From contig CM046453.1 of the NCBI GenBank assembly GCA_025506515.1, positions 7,524,410 through 7,588,409 on the forward strand: a stretch of 64,000 bases of DNA, written 5' to 3'. Source of the stretch: Flaveria trinervia. Lineage: Eukaryota; Streptophyta; Magnoliopsida; Asterales; Asteraceae. Both the position numbers and the translations under genes were made by a program. A model generated the notes under the pieces. The model was not told where the DNA came from. It saw only the letters and a program-made list of their open reading frames with translations, and made no database searches. This document shows, one piece after another, positions 11,521 to 26,394 of the stretch (the stretch's first letter is position 1; each line of letters opens with the position of its first letter).

Positions 11521-12927
11521 TATATACTTAGATCAGTGATTTGTTCAAACTTGATGTCGATTTCAAACAATAGTTACTTTATCGACGTATCCTTCTATAG
11601 GTCAAACAGTAAGTTGAATTTCTATTTGAAGATTATCCCATGAGAACACACAATAAAAATGCTTGAGTAATATCAATTGCCTTTCATACTAATCAATTTG
11701 TGAGAGGAGTTTAGATGAGATCTAAAGAATTAAAGGTGCAAAGTAAGATAAAAGAACTAAATTAAAGTGTAATCCAAGAGCCCAAATGTGTTTCATCGTT
11801 CCCTATAATACTCTCTAAGAGCCCAAGCACTTGATATGGTCCGTTTTGATAGCCAACACGCTCTCAAGCGCCCACCCTTTTTAGTTCTAAAACGCATATG
11901 ATAGGAAAAGTATCCAGTTCCTTGTAAAGAAACATTTGTTCACTTTTTTAACCGATATGAGATGTAACATCATCCCCACTAGGTTAACTGGTTTAAAAAG
12001 CTTGAATTCAATATCCAATTTCTTTACATTCCAACTATCTTTGATATATTTTAGTTCTTCAACAAAATTATGAACCAAGCATCCCTTTAACATACAATAT
12101 TATTGTCTATCAAAAGAAAGCACCTGTTTGAAGTGTGATTTGATCTTGCAACGACCATAAACGAAATCACAAGCCTTCGACTAGTACATCTAGGGCACCA
12201 TGTGAGTACAATGTAATTCCATACATTGTTCATGCATGAGGTTGTGTGATACCGTTGTTTTTTCATTTAACATCTGCTATTTCTACTGTGTAAGAAATCC
12301 AACATAATCCTTTTAAAGATTTTTTTCAATTATGTGATTTCGTTCTTGAATATTATATGAGTGTGATTGTTTTACTTGTCTTTTTAGAGACTTTTGCTTC
12401 TCTTGTATCTCAATTTTTGAATAATTCCACAAACATCTTTAGCCTCCTCAACTACTAGCTCAAAATAGCACTCTAGACCATTGGGTATGGTCATCTCGAC
12501 ATCCGATATCACTTAAGGTGCCATATTATTCTTTGTCTTCATCGTCGAGCGGGACACCACCAATGGGGCTACATAGTACGGTCTAGTGTTCCACCACAAC
12601 ACCGTTGTTCCATCTCATCCCTTCCGAAGGGTGTGGGCTGAGTACACCAGATGACCTCATTAGTCCGATTTAGTCGTAGGGGATCATCTGGTGGTTCCCA
12701 TGGAGGTTTTGGTGGTGAATCCAATGGTAGTAATCGAGGTGATCCACAAGGAAGCTATAATGAATGAGTAGTTGACTCTTTGGTCCTAATGATAATAAGT
12801 TTGGTCATACAAAGTGTGAGCAAGAAACCTTGGCTTGAAACAATTCATGTGAAACATCTCTGTATGGTCTCGTTAGCTACCCTTCTATTATGCTAAGTCT
12901 ATTGAGTTGTTTTATAAGAAAAAATCA
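11521..12927. other. Non-genic stretch
   Basis: No gene is supportable. The segment 12470-12760 is more GC-rich than its surroundings (CACCACCAATGGGG, CCATGGAGGTTTTGGTGGTG) and may be a transposon fragment, but I see no terminal repeats or coherent protein. Confidence 0.45.
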
Positions 12928-13316
12928 CTTTGTAAAATAGTAATCAAGTTTTGGAATTGTTCTAATTAGATCACTTATAGGTTTTCTTTGTTCAAATCAA
13001 GTCACTCATCACATTTTATTCCAATCTGGTCACCAAAGTTTCAATATTGTTTTAATTAGGCTATTCATAAATTGAAAGTATTTTTAAAATTGATTTTTTT
13101 GAAAATTAACAATATTTAAAAGAAAAACTAAATTATTCAAAAAAAATTATAACTTATTAAAAAATTAAACACATATGAGTGACTTAATTAGAATACTCTT
13201 AAAACTTTAGTGACTTGATTGGAACAAATAATTTATTAATGAGTTGGTTGAAACAAATAAAAATATACGTAACCTAATTGAAAAACTTTTAAAACTTACT
13301 TGCTATTTTATGAAGT
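12928..13316. repeat. Foldback (inverted-repeat) element
   Basis: The left arm (about 12928-13060) and the reverse complement of the right arm (about 13170-13316) share an ordered series of words: TAAAATAG-AA-TAAGTTTT, CTAATTAG-TCACTTA or its variant, and TTGTTC-AATCAAGTCACT. The arms form a long imperfect inverted repeat around an AT-rich loop, as in a MITE or foldback transposon. It has no coding capacity. Confidence 0.5.
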
Positions 13317-13690
13317 TTTTTATATTATAAAATAACATTTCACATACAAAGGCTTTTAAATTTCTACCATTGGATACTCGGATGCTAAGTTATTGTCAAG
13401 TCTACATATGTAGAATTAGGACTTTTTTAATTGCTACCATGCATTATACATTCGTCCATTAAGGTAGAGTTATACGCTTTCATTTATTAATATTAACATA
13501 TTCATCGAGTCACATCTATTTTAAGACTTTTAATCCTCTATAGTTTACACTCTTGTTTACTATAAAATATTAAGTATTGCATAATGATATATGGGTGGTA
13601 GGGTTGCTTATGTCACACCTATCACACCACATCATATTCATTGAGATTTTTAAGATTTTCTGGTGGGATCCTTTTTTGGTTAATTTATAT

Positions 13691-13925
13691 AAGAAAAGAT
13701 GAGAAGTATATAAAAATGATGTAAAATTTATGATTTTAAGTTTAATATTTATAGTTTATTTTTTTTTATTAAAAATGACATATAGCTATTTGGGGTAGGG
13801 TGGGGGTGGGGTGGGGATGGGGTGGGGTGGAGCTCAAATACTCAAAAAACCGATTGTTGACAACGGTAATGTAGGGGGTGTGGCACGGCGACGTCATGTA
13901 GCGCTCACACCACATTACACCATAT
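13691..13925 (+). repeat. G-tract repeat, copy A
   Basis: Copy A shares with 16417-16620 the order AGTATATAAAAATGATGT, TTTATGATTTT, ACATATAGC, a G-rich tract, GGAGCTCAAA, GTTGACAACGGTAATGT and CATGTAGCGC. The G tract (13792-13830) has at least six runs of three to five G separated by single bases. It may belong to a larger element from about 13587 to 13935, since ATGATAT-GG words occur inverted at those ends. Confidence 0.6.
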
Positions 13926-14507
13926 CATTTTTTAGTTAAAAAACTTCATTAATAAAAATAAATTGCAATTTATAATATAAAAAATACATTAAATAAGAAA
14001 CATAAAATGAGGCATAGTTGGACGGTAGACAAATGGTTGGAGGGATTCGTAAGGATTTTGAAAACAATCGGTCGTATGCGGTGGTGGTGGGTTGAATGTT
14101 TGGCTGGTTCATTTGGATCTGACTGCACCTTCAATCAATATTTTTTTGGAGCTTTGGCCTCGGGATTTTGAGAATTTTTTGGTGGGATCTTGATGAATTT
14201 GTATTAAGTAGGGGTGCGGATTTTCAACACGACACGAAAACACAACCCGAACCTAACACGAAATTAATGGTTTGGGTTTTCATTAAGAAAATCAGGTTTG
14301 GTTCGGGTCAACCCATCAGGTTCACGGGTTGACCTGATTATTTATTAAAAAAGCCTTTAGGGTAGATTGTGCCAATATATATAGTCAAGGGTGGTTATGT
14401 TAAAATTAAATCTACATCAAATGAATTTGGACTTTTGGCATTTTGATTTTGGGGCTTTGAGCGGCCATTTAATCTACTGTGTTAAACAATTGATTATTCA
14501 CAAACAC

Positions 14508-14510
14508 TTA
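14508..14510 (+). repeat. TTA target duplication, left (Harbinger-like element 1)
   Basis: TTA directly before the terminal GGGTATATTTGATATG; it pairs with TTA at 15445-15447. Confidence 0.5.
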
Positions 14511-15444
14511 GGGTATATTTGATATGTGGTAATAGAATGGACGAAGAAATGAAATGAATAAGGGGATGGAATGGATAAGAGAATGAAATTCCATTGTTCC
14601 GTTTGGTTGCCCATTGTTCCGGAGGTGGCTTCCAGAGCCGATGGTGGCCGGCGCTGCTTTCCGGCGGCGGCGATGGCCGGCAGTGGTTTCCGGCGGCGGC
14701 GGCGGTGGCCGGCGGTAGTTTCCGACGGCTGATTCCGGAGGCGGTGGTGGCCAGCAATGGTTTCCGGTGGCGGTGGTGGCCGACGGCGGTTTCCGGTGGT
14801 GGTGGTTGCTGGCAGGTGGTTTCCAGTGGTGGTGGTGGCTGGCGGTGGTTTTTGTTGGCAGCAGTTTCCGACAGCAGTGGTGGCCGACGCCGGCGGTTTC
14901 GGGCGACGGTGGTGGCTGGCGGTGGTTTTCGATGGCGGTGGTGGCCGGAGGTGGTTTCCGGAGGCAGCGGATGCCTTAGGTGTTTCTTGGGATGTCGGTG
15001 GTGGCCTTCGGAGATGGTTTCTTGCGATAAAGGTGGTGGCCTTCGGAGGTGGTTTCTTGCGGTGGCGATAGCCTTCGGAGGTGGTTTCTAGCGCCGGTCG
15101 TGGTCGGTGATGGTGGCCTTCAGTGGTTTCCGGTGGCGGCGGCGGTGGCAGTGTTCGGCGATAGTGTTCCCGGGGTAGTGGTGGCCGACCGCGGCGGTGG
15201 TTGCTAGTGACGAGCAATCTTGGTGGTCGGTGGTGGTTGTTGTGGCGGGTGGTGTTGGTGACTAATGATGGAAGAAGGTATGGAATGAAAAAAAGAAGGG
15301 GGAGTGGATAGAATGATTTGAAGGAATGGAATCAACTACGTAATGGTTCATTCCATTACGTCCACCAACCAAACATGTCTTTATTCATTCACCCTCAATG
15401 GTTCATTCCATTCCGCCCCTCACTCCAGCATACCAAACGCTACC
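14511..15444. mobile_element. Harbinger/Tourist-like non-autonomous element 1 with GC-rich minisatellite core
   Basis: The left end reads GGGTATATTTGATATG and the reverse complement of the right end reads GGTAGCGTTTGGTATG, with TTA on both sides: the PIF/Harbinger pattern. Subterminal DNA is rich in GGAATGGA-type words in inverted orientation. The core (about 14600-15230) is very GC-rich and made of about 30-bp units beginning TTTCCGGTGGCGGTGGTGG or similar. Long open frames cross the core on both strands (up to 239 codons), but they encode only Gly/Trp/Val-rich or Pro/Thr/Arg-rich low complexity, so I treat them as by-products. No transposase is present. Confidence 0.6.
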
Positions 15445-16414
15445 TTAGAGTATCTTCGATAGGTTGTTTTTAGTTTTTAAAAACGTTACATTATTCGTTT
15501 TTTAGATCAAAAACTATTGGGGGTTGTTTTTAAAGGTAGAAATTTATAAAGATGAACACCAAATTTTTTTTACATTTTCAGATGTGGGTGAATATTGAAT
15601 TTTAATATAAAAAAAGAAAATAACATATTTATATTAATAAGATATTTAGTTTTCCAATATTAATTTAAGTGTTGGCCTTTTAAGTCAACCTCATGCGTCT
15701 GAATAGTACATAAGCGCCTAAACAATACTCATACACTTGAACAATGCTCATGTATCTAAATAGTAAATGTAATTTTTAATTTTTAAATTTCAACTTTTTA
15801 CAATAAATTATTATTTATTAAATTTCAAATTTTAAACTTTTAAAATTCCCTCTAAAAAGTATTTAACTTTTATATTTAAAATTTTGAAGTTCTAAAATTT
15901 TAATCAACAAAAAACATATAAATATTTTATATATATTTCATATCAATATATAAGATTGATGATTAAAAATAATTGTAAAAGGTGATAATGATGTGGTAAT
16001 ATTTTTAAATGTTTTTTAAATTTTACTATTGGAGGGGTTTTTTTAAGTTTTTAAAGAATGAATGGTTTTCTGATTTGGTTGCTGACTACGCATGTTTTTT
16101 TAATATTTTACCATTGATGATGATCTCATTTGCTATTTTGCTTCATTCGAAGAAAGAAGAAGAAATGATCCGTTCGCTCATCAAGCCGCCCGTTCGCTCA
16201 TCAAGCCGCTCTTGCCTAATTGAAGTTATTTCAAATCTTCAAATGACTATCTATATAAATATCGAGCACACGATCGACCACGAAGTATCATATTTGAGCT
16301 TTTCTGAAGCGGAAAACGCCAGGGTCAGTTCAATTTACTCTAATTCAAGCATCCACTTATGAAACAATTTGGGTCAACATGCTATAATTCAACCCGTTGA
16401 GCAACTCTATGTAT
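15445..16414. other. AT-rich stretch with a short tandem repeat
   Basis: No gene is supportable. A 117-codon frame at 16009-16362 is AT-rich and low-complexity with no recognisable domain. A short unit containing CGTTCGCTCATCAAGCCGC occurs twice in tandem near 16171-16210. Confidence 0.45.
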
Positions 16415-16416
16415 GA

Positions 16417-16620
16417 GAAAAGAGAAGTATATAAAATGATGTCAAATTTATGATTTTGAGTTTAGTATTTATAGTGTGATTTTTTAAATTAAAAATAACA
16501 TATAGCCATTGGGTTGGGTTGGGGTGGGGGTGGGGGTGGAGCTCAAACGGACAAAAAAAGCAACCGTTGACAACGGTAATGTGACGGTGTAGCACGACGA
16601 CACCATGTAGCGCAACGAGG
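16417..16620 (+). repeat. G-tract repeat, copy B
   Basis: Second copy of the repeat at 13691-13925, in the same orientation. Its G tract (16511-16538) again consists of runs of three to five G separated by one or two bases, just before GGAGCTCAAA. The two copies share the downstream GTTGACAACGGTAATGT. Confidence 0.6.
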
Positions 16621-16739
16621 GTTTTTCACGGCATGGGGACCAACAACAATGTTGCCGCGCGACGCCAGCCCCTACCATATGATTACCTTGTTTAGCCATT
16701 AATTTAAATTACCTTGTTACTTTTTAACCGGTGTTCTTT

Positions 16740-16880
16740 CATATTCATTTAGAAAATTGATAAACAAACATGAACACATTCCTTTTCTTAATAAACATCA
16801 TTCGTTTATTTAAGTGTTCATTCTTTCATTCGATTAATACTAAATGAACAACATAAACGGTCCTCATTCATGTATGGTAC
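16740..16880. repeat. GTTCGT/GAACG repeat family fragment
   Basis: A short AT-rich segment with AAACATGAACA, CGTTTATTTAAGTGTTC and AATGAACAACATAAACGG words like those at 8290-8571 and 10871-11520. Boundaries are unclear. Confidence 0.35.
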
Positions 16881-17185
16881 CGATCTACTTGCTTTGACTC
16901 GTTTGACACCCTAAAAAAGAACTAGTATGCAAGTTTCCATCTAAATACATATAAATGATTGTTACCATGAAAATATACATATGAATGTTGGTTAAGAAAT
17001 CTTGAAATCAATACCTCTTCATCCAACATCACTAATAACAATATATAAACCAGAATGCATGTATGATGTTATATTTACATAAGTTATCATATGAAATAAC
17101 ATACCTTGATTCTTTGCCTATTTATGGTGCCTTAATTCCCTTCGTAACCCAGTATAGGAGTTCACTGCAACAAGGAATCTCAGAA

Positions 17186-19348
17186 TTACATACAAGCATA
17201 AATGAGGAGATTGATATAACGAAAGTGAAAGAAAAGGGAAAAAGTGTCTAGTTTTACCGCAGGATAACAATCTTGTCGTACGATTGTTTGATTGTTTGTG
17301 TTCATTACAACCTCACACGATAATTTGGCCTGTTCATCAACAACAAGAAGTGGTTGTAATATTATCAGAAACAAACATTTCCCAGATGAAATTTCAAGAT
17401 TCTTGATAAATGCATAAAGCAGAAATGCATAATTCAATGTTCTCTGTAATACGCTATACATGCACGAATCATCAAACTGACCATATTCTTATCAAAAACA
17501 TGAACATCCTCATTTGACAATGTTTTAAAAAGGTGATGTCGTTCTAGCATGCAAACAATGATAGAAAGTTGAGTTGAAAAAAACTATAATCATGTCAAAA
17601 GTTGAAATGAAAATTACTATAATCATGTCTACCAGTATGCATAATTTGACCCTTGTTACTTCGAGATGCTAGGATAACAAAACAAAACAACGTATAACAT
17701 GACCGCCTTCAATTTTAGTTCAAAACTTCTAGGCTGGAGACAGAATGACAGATATCAAGCACTCAGAGCAACAAGAGCAAAAAGAATACACAAGTTTCTA
17801 TGGAGCAAGTGCAGATCCTTTTCAAGTAACCAAATAGTCCTAATGAATATTCAATTTCTACTACTTTAAATTAGTAAATTTCATGTTTACAATATGCTTT
17901 AATTACTCAAGAGTGAAAATGGGTTACAAAGAATGCAACTTGACACAACAAGACCTGAAAACCAATCATTATCTACCAAGAAACCGAATAGAACTGTACT
18001 AGACCATGATTACACATTACTAGTTAACTACTGAGTGAAATATAAGCAGAAGCCCAACACACCCTAATATTAGGGTATTAAACACACATGCACACACCAC
18101 AATAATAAAAAGATAAGACGCGAGGATTTAACATGGTTCGCTCAGCTAGACCTACGTCCACAAGCGGCATCTATGGTTCGCATTTTATTAAGCTACTCAA
18201 AGAATTACAAGTACAATGATCAGCATTTAAAATACTAGAATCAAAAGGAAAACGTAATTATGAAAACTTTCCATAATCACAATCGAGTAGAGGCTAGGGC
18301 CGGCCCCTAATCAAGCCTCATCACTCGACACCTAATTAGGCGTAACTACTAAAAAAGTGGACTTCTTATTGACTTATGAGCTTTGGTTGAGATTATACTC
18401 ATGATCACATCAGTGGCGCCACATCTCCAAGAGCCAAATGCACTCAAATCCTCACATAGATCAAACACTAAAAAGCTAACTACAAATAGCATACCGTTCT
18501 AGAATATTAATCAAATAAGATATACTCGCACCGTCAAAAGAGTAATAAGTGATTATTAGGTATAACTTGCAATCAAATTACGAACTACAATGATTAGTCA
18601 TTCAATCTACAGAATATTAATCAAATAAGCAATACTCGCAAGTGATTATCATTTATTAGGTATAACTTGCAATCAACTTACGAACTACGATGATCAATCA
18701 TTCAATCTACTACACATTTGTGTACTAAAATCGATTCAATCAACAAAACATATGTACATACCGTAATCGGAAGATCGAAGAACAGAACACCTAAACCACC
18801 ACGTATCTCCGACACCGTCGTAAACGGAATCGCACCTTTGACCAGATCTCCGATCAAAAACACCGCCTCCGACACGACCTCCGCTCCGTTCAACACAAGC
18901 GTCGCATCAACATACGACGTACCGAACGCCTTGACGGATCCATAATCCGAAGTCACAAACCCTAGGTGCTCTCCTCTATACTCGACGGAGACATTGAGCG
19001 ACTGATAGTTAAGCGAGTAAACATCGGGATTACGAACCTGAATCCGTACGCCTAGCACGATATCAACGGAGATCGGGGATGAGTGGACGTTGAGGCGGTG
19101 GAGGCGGAGGTCGACGACTTTGAGGTAGGGGTCGGAGGGCCAGAGGAAGAAGATAGCGGCGGAGATGAGGAGGAGGGAGACGGTGTATTGGAGGTAGAGG
19201 CGGCAGAGGCGGCGGAGCCTACGGTGGCCGGAGGAGGCGTAGAAGGGTAAAACGACGTAGTATTGGGGTGGTTGTGGTGGTGGAGTGTGGGGGAGGGGGT
19301 CGTATGGGTGGGTGGTGGTGGTGGTGGGTCGGGTCTTCCGGAGGTCAT
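17186..19348 (-). CDS. NHL / LEA_2-domain membrane protein (NDR1/HIN1-like), with an apparent frameshift near the N-terminus
   Basis: Two exons: 19348-18762 (donor GTATGT at 18761-18756) and 17329-17186 (acceptor AACAG), joining in phase 0. The frame after the lesion reads YYVVLPFYASSGHRRLRRLC, then a membrane segment (YTVSLLLISAAIFFLW), then WPSDPYLKVVDLRLHRL and a LEA_2 β-domain (SLNVSVEYRGEHLGFV, YVDATL). Exon 2 adds KLSCEVVMNTNNQTIVRQDC. This order fits single-pass NHL proteins, some of which act at the plasma membrane in defence. The best ATG (19348-19346) is one base out of frame; the switch fits one lost base in the proline-codon tract near 19306-19335. With that base counted, the product is about 243 residues. 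The roughly 30 residues after QDCYP are unusual, and GTAAAA there could be another donor, so the C-terminus is uncertain. Confidence 0.75.
18501..18710 (-). repeat. Tandem duplication in the NHL intron
   Basis: Copy 1 (18501-18610) and copy 2 (18611-18710) both start AGAATATTAATCAAATAAG and both end TTCAATCTAC. They differ by substitutions and a 10-bp length difference. The array lies about 50 bp inside the intron from its 5' splice site. Confidence 0.85.
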
Positions 19349-19514
19349 GGTGTTCAGAAGATACGATTGCAGTGGTTTGGTGTGGGTGTGGGTGGGACTT
19401 TATAACTCGTGCTTTTGGATTGTAAATTGTTGTGGGGTTTAGAGTGTTAGAGTTTACGTTTTAGCTTGTTTTGATTTTGAACGTATATGTGAGTGAATAA
19501 GATGGGGTAGGAAT

Positions 19515-19645
19515 GCACAAATCGGGTTTGGGCCGGACCCGGAACCGGGTTCAAACCGGGTTCAAACCGGGTTTGGTCCAGTCGGGTTTTTTTGTATCCG
19601 GGTATTGGTGAATCCGGGTACGGGTCCGGGTCGGGTTCATTTTGG
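19515..19645. repeat. CGGGTT/CCGGGT-rich low-complexity repeat
   Basis: Repeated ACCGGGTTCAA and TCCGGGTA words upstream of the NHL gene. This pattern is often seen in plant MITE or LTR fragments, but no boundaries are visible. It is probably part of, or just beyond, the NHL promoter. Confidence 0.4.
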
Positions 19646-19857
19646 AAATGAATGAAAAATGAAAAATAATTATGTTTTTTTAATTTTTTTAACATTATGA
19701 AAATGTAAAGAAACAAAAAAACTTTGTTTTTCCAAGTTTTTTTAAAAGAAGGAAATTAAAAAAATGTAAGGGAAATTTTCAATAATTTTTTTCTTCTAAT
19801 TTTTCTTTAAAAAATAAAGGAAATGAAACATATAAAATTCTTTAATTTTCCCTTGTA

Positions 19858-20170
19858 ATTTGGTACGTATTTTTTGTTTGAAAACGCAGTTGGTCAAATA
19901 TAATACATTTTCATTTACTATACGTTTTGATGTAAATTTAGTTCGGAAACGAGTCGAGGCGATTATAAGTATATTTTTCGACATAAATTTTGTTTGAAAA
20001 ATAGTTAGGTCAGACATAATACGTTTTCATTCAACGATATAAATTCGAGTTACTTTACGTTTTTCTACGTACATTTAGATTGAAAACGAGTTGGGTCGAT
20101 TACAGTTTATACTTTATCACATTATGTATGTGATGTTGCTGCAACATGAGACGGGTAAAAATACTAGTCA
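19858..20170 (-). repeat. Dispersed repeat family R1, copy 2 (inverted)
   Basis: The reverse complement matches the 24345-24965 copy in order: ATGTG-ATGATAAAGTATA, CGACTCGTTTTC or similar, AAAGTAACTCGAATTTATA, then AAAACGTATTAT. It ends about 170 bp downstream of the KTN1 stop codon. Confidence 0.6.
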
Positions 20171-20341
20171 GACTACAAACATGATCACACTAAATATAAG
20201 GTTACAACAATGCAGCAGTCATTAAGATGCACAAAACAAAAGAATTGACAACATTCATGGACTTTTCACACAATATGCAAACCAAGTTCAAAGATGAAAT
20301 AGATAAGGCAGCTCACGAATCTGCATCGATTCATATCCATA

Positions 20342-24006
<3,665 letters not shown>

Positions 24007-24079
24007 GTGTAAATAATTGTGTTAGCACTTCGATAAGTTGATCTTAGGGTTTGCTTGTTGAGCTTTAAGTGGTGAATTG

Positions 24080-24179
24080 GTGTGTGTGTGTGTGTGTGTG
24101 AAGGTGATGGCGGAGGCTCCGGCGGACGGTGGTCGGAGGCTCCGGCGGACGGTCGTCGGAGGCTCCGGCGGACGGTGGT
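24080..24179 (-). repeat. (TG)n microsatellite and 3 x 23-bp minisatellite upstream of the KTN1 start
   Basis: A TG run at 24080-24100 is followed by three tandem 23-bp units (24111-24133, 24134-24156, 24157-24179) of the form CGGAGGCTCCGGCGGACGG plus four bases. The middle unit differs at one base. The block lies 75-175 bp before the KTN1 ATG, in the probable 5' UTR or core promoter. Confidence 0.85.
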
Positions 24180-24344
24180 CGGAGAAGAGATGACGACGGC
24201 GACTTTTGAGTTTTGAACGATGAAGGAGGGTGCTGTGTTGTTTTTTGCTTTTGGGTTTTGACTTTTTTGTCATTCGAGTTGACGGATTGTGGGACGTGCT
24301 ATGCACGTGACTGTGTTTTTGGTTTGACGTTTTTCAACTTGATT

Positions 24345-24965
24345 TTAAAGAGGTTTATTACAGCGGCATTGTACACGGTGTAATGTCGTATATTATACAA
24401 TTGGCTTGACTTGTTTTTGAAAATATGAATATATATCATTGAATGTAAAACGTATTATATTTGAGTCGATTCTTTTACCAACAAGTTTATGTTGAAACGT
24501 TTATCGACTCAAACGTAAAAAAACACGTGCATTGACGTTGTATGTGGCATGATAAAGTATAGATAACGATCACCCTGACTCGTTTTCGAACCAAATTTAT
24601 ATTGAAACATAAAGTAACTCGAATTTATACCGTCAAATAAAAACGTATAATATTTTATTCAATGCGATTCCAAAAAAAATAAATTTTAAGTCGAAACATA
24701 AACAAACTCAAAACATTATTATATTTGACCCAAATCATTTTTAAACAAAATTACGTAAAATCATAAACCATCTTAACGCGTATATAAATCAAACACGAAA
24801 ACATTTTATATGACTTGACTTTTTTTGACAAAATTTACGTATGTAGGCGAACTCAAGTTTATACAGACACATACATAAATATACAAAATAAGAATTAGTT
24901 TTTTAAGTAAAATTTGTATAGGGATAATCTAGACCTTTAGAAACCTTCTACCGTAAAAATGTCAT
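24345..24965 (+). repeat. Dispersed repeat family R1, copy 3
   Basis: The longest R1 copy, with TTGGCTTGACTTGTTTTTGAA, AAAACGTATTATATTTGA, CTGACTCGTTTTCGAA and AACTCAAGTTTATACA words in the same order as 4330-4905. It starts about 340 bp upstream of the KTN1 ATG. Confidence 0.6.
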
Positions 24966-26252
24966 TTTACGCAGTTTGTAAAGGAGTTGAGAGATGAAAT
25001 TGTAAATATATAAAGTTGGAGCAAAGACCGGTGGTAAAAATCACCGAACTTTACTATTAAGATATAGTTATGCGTTCTAAAACTTCAATCTTAAAAATTG
25101 ACACCGTCTATCATTTACACTACACGATTTATGTTATCACCTTACCACTAATATGTCTCAAAGATATTTTTTTGAGTTGTTTTCTTAAATTTATAAATTA
25201 TTTAGATTAGATATAGATTAAAGACTTTGAATCTAATTTGTGAATATATTTAGCTAACACGTTGGTTTCATGTCAACTTCACGTGTTATTGTGATTTAAA
25301 TGTAGTTATTTTATAACACCAGCTAGGTTACGAAAACTAAAAACATTTGCCTCACTTGTGGTGCCGCGATAAAAGTGGGATGAAACAAATGTACACCCGA
25401 CGGCCTAAACATCATCATCTTAACACCATGAGCCCCTCGACCCATCTCATCGTGCCGCACCTCCACCTCATAGAGTATTCACAACTCATTTTCTATCTTT
25501 ATCCAATTACTTACACTAAAAATAATAACTTTTTTATTTTTTTCAATTAAATAATATTTTTTATATTTTATTATTATTTGTTCCCTCTCCTCCAGTCACA
25601 ACCACTTAAAATATATTAAAAACATTATAAGATTTTGAACATTGTTTTTCAAAAATACAGATTTAACAGTAAAATTTTCATATCATTCACTCATAACCAT
25701 TTAAAACCATATCATATAATATAAAAATTACACTCATATAATTTAATGAACGAGCTGTAAATGCTCTTACAACAACCACCAACCATAATACTTTAAAATC
25801 TTAAATTACTTAATCATGACTATACTTAACAATAAAACGCTCTGAAAAGCCCACATACGACGAATACTTTTTGTTGCCGTCGGAAAAAGAAGAAGTCCCA
25901 ACCCTATTAACATAGGAACTGGAAGTGGAAGAAAAGGGATTATCCACGCATATTGATATGTCTGTTCCATAAAAAAAGTTTTTATATATTACATTTCAGG
26001 TTAAAATGTTGCATGAGATAAAAATTTTATATTAATACAATAATCTAACATTTGGATTATTTTCTTATAGTTTTAGAAAAAAACTTAAAAGAATTTCTGG
26101 AAAACTATAAAACAGTTCAACTTAAATAAAAACAATTTTTAAAATTTAAAGATATTATTCTATAAGTACAAAATAACATTTAAATAAATAGAAAATAATA
26201 ATAATAATGAGAAACAAAAAAAATTAAAACTACACTATTTTCGTAAATATTT
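24966..26252. other. Non-genic AT-rich stretch
   Basis: No gene seen. A 67-codon frame at 25347-25550 is His/Leu/Tyr-rich with no recognisable domain. Confidence 0.5.
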
Positions 26253-26394
26253 TACCGATTAAACCATTTTAGTCAATAATTTTTCCAACGAAAAAACTAA
26301 ACTTAACACCTCCTCACCTCACTTTTTACCATCACATACAACCGATTAAACCATTTTAGTCAATAATTTTTCCAACGAAAAAACTAAACTAAAC
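26253..26394 (+). repeat. Direct repeat of about 50 bp
   Basis: A segment beginning ACCGATTAAACCATTTTAGT occurs at 26253 and again at 26341, near-identical for about 50 bp, with an 88-bp offset. A further direct repeat, TTGGTTACATTTCCTATTTT, follows at about 26559 and 26633. Confidence 0.75.

Noticed and set aside
14498..15217. A 239-codon open frame on the minus strand and several overlapping frames on both strands
   Set aside because: They result from the stop-poor GC-rich repeat core of a transposon-like element. The proteins are Pro/Arg/Thr-rich or Gly/Trp/Val-rich with no domain.
16009..16362. A 117-codon open frame
   Set aside because: AT-biased, Phe/Ser/Ile-rich, includes a tandem 22-bp repeat, no recognised motif and no promoter-like context.
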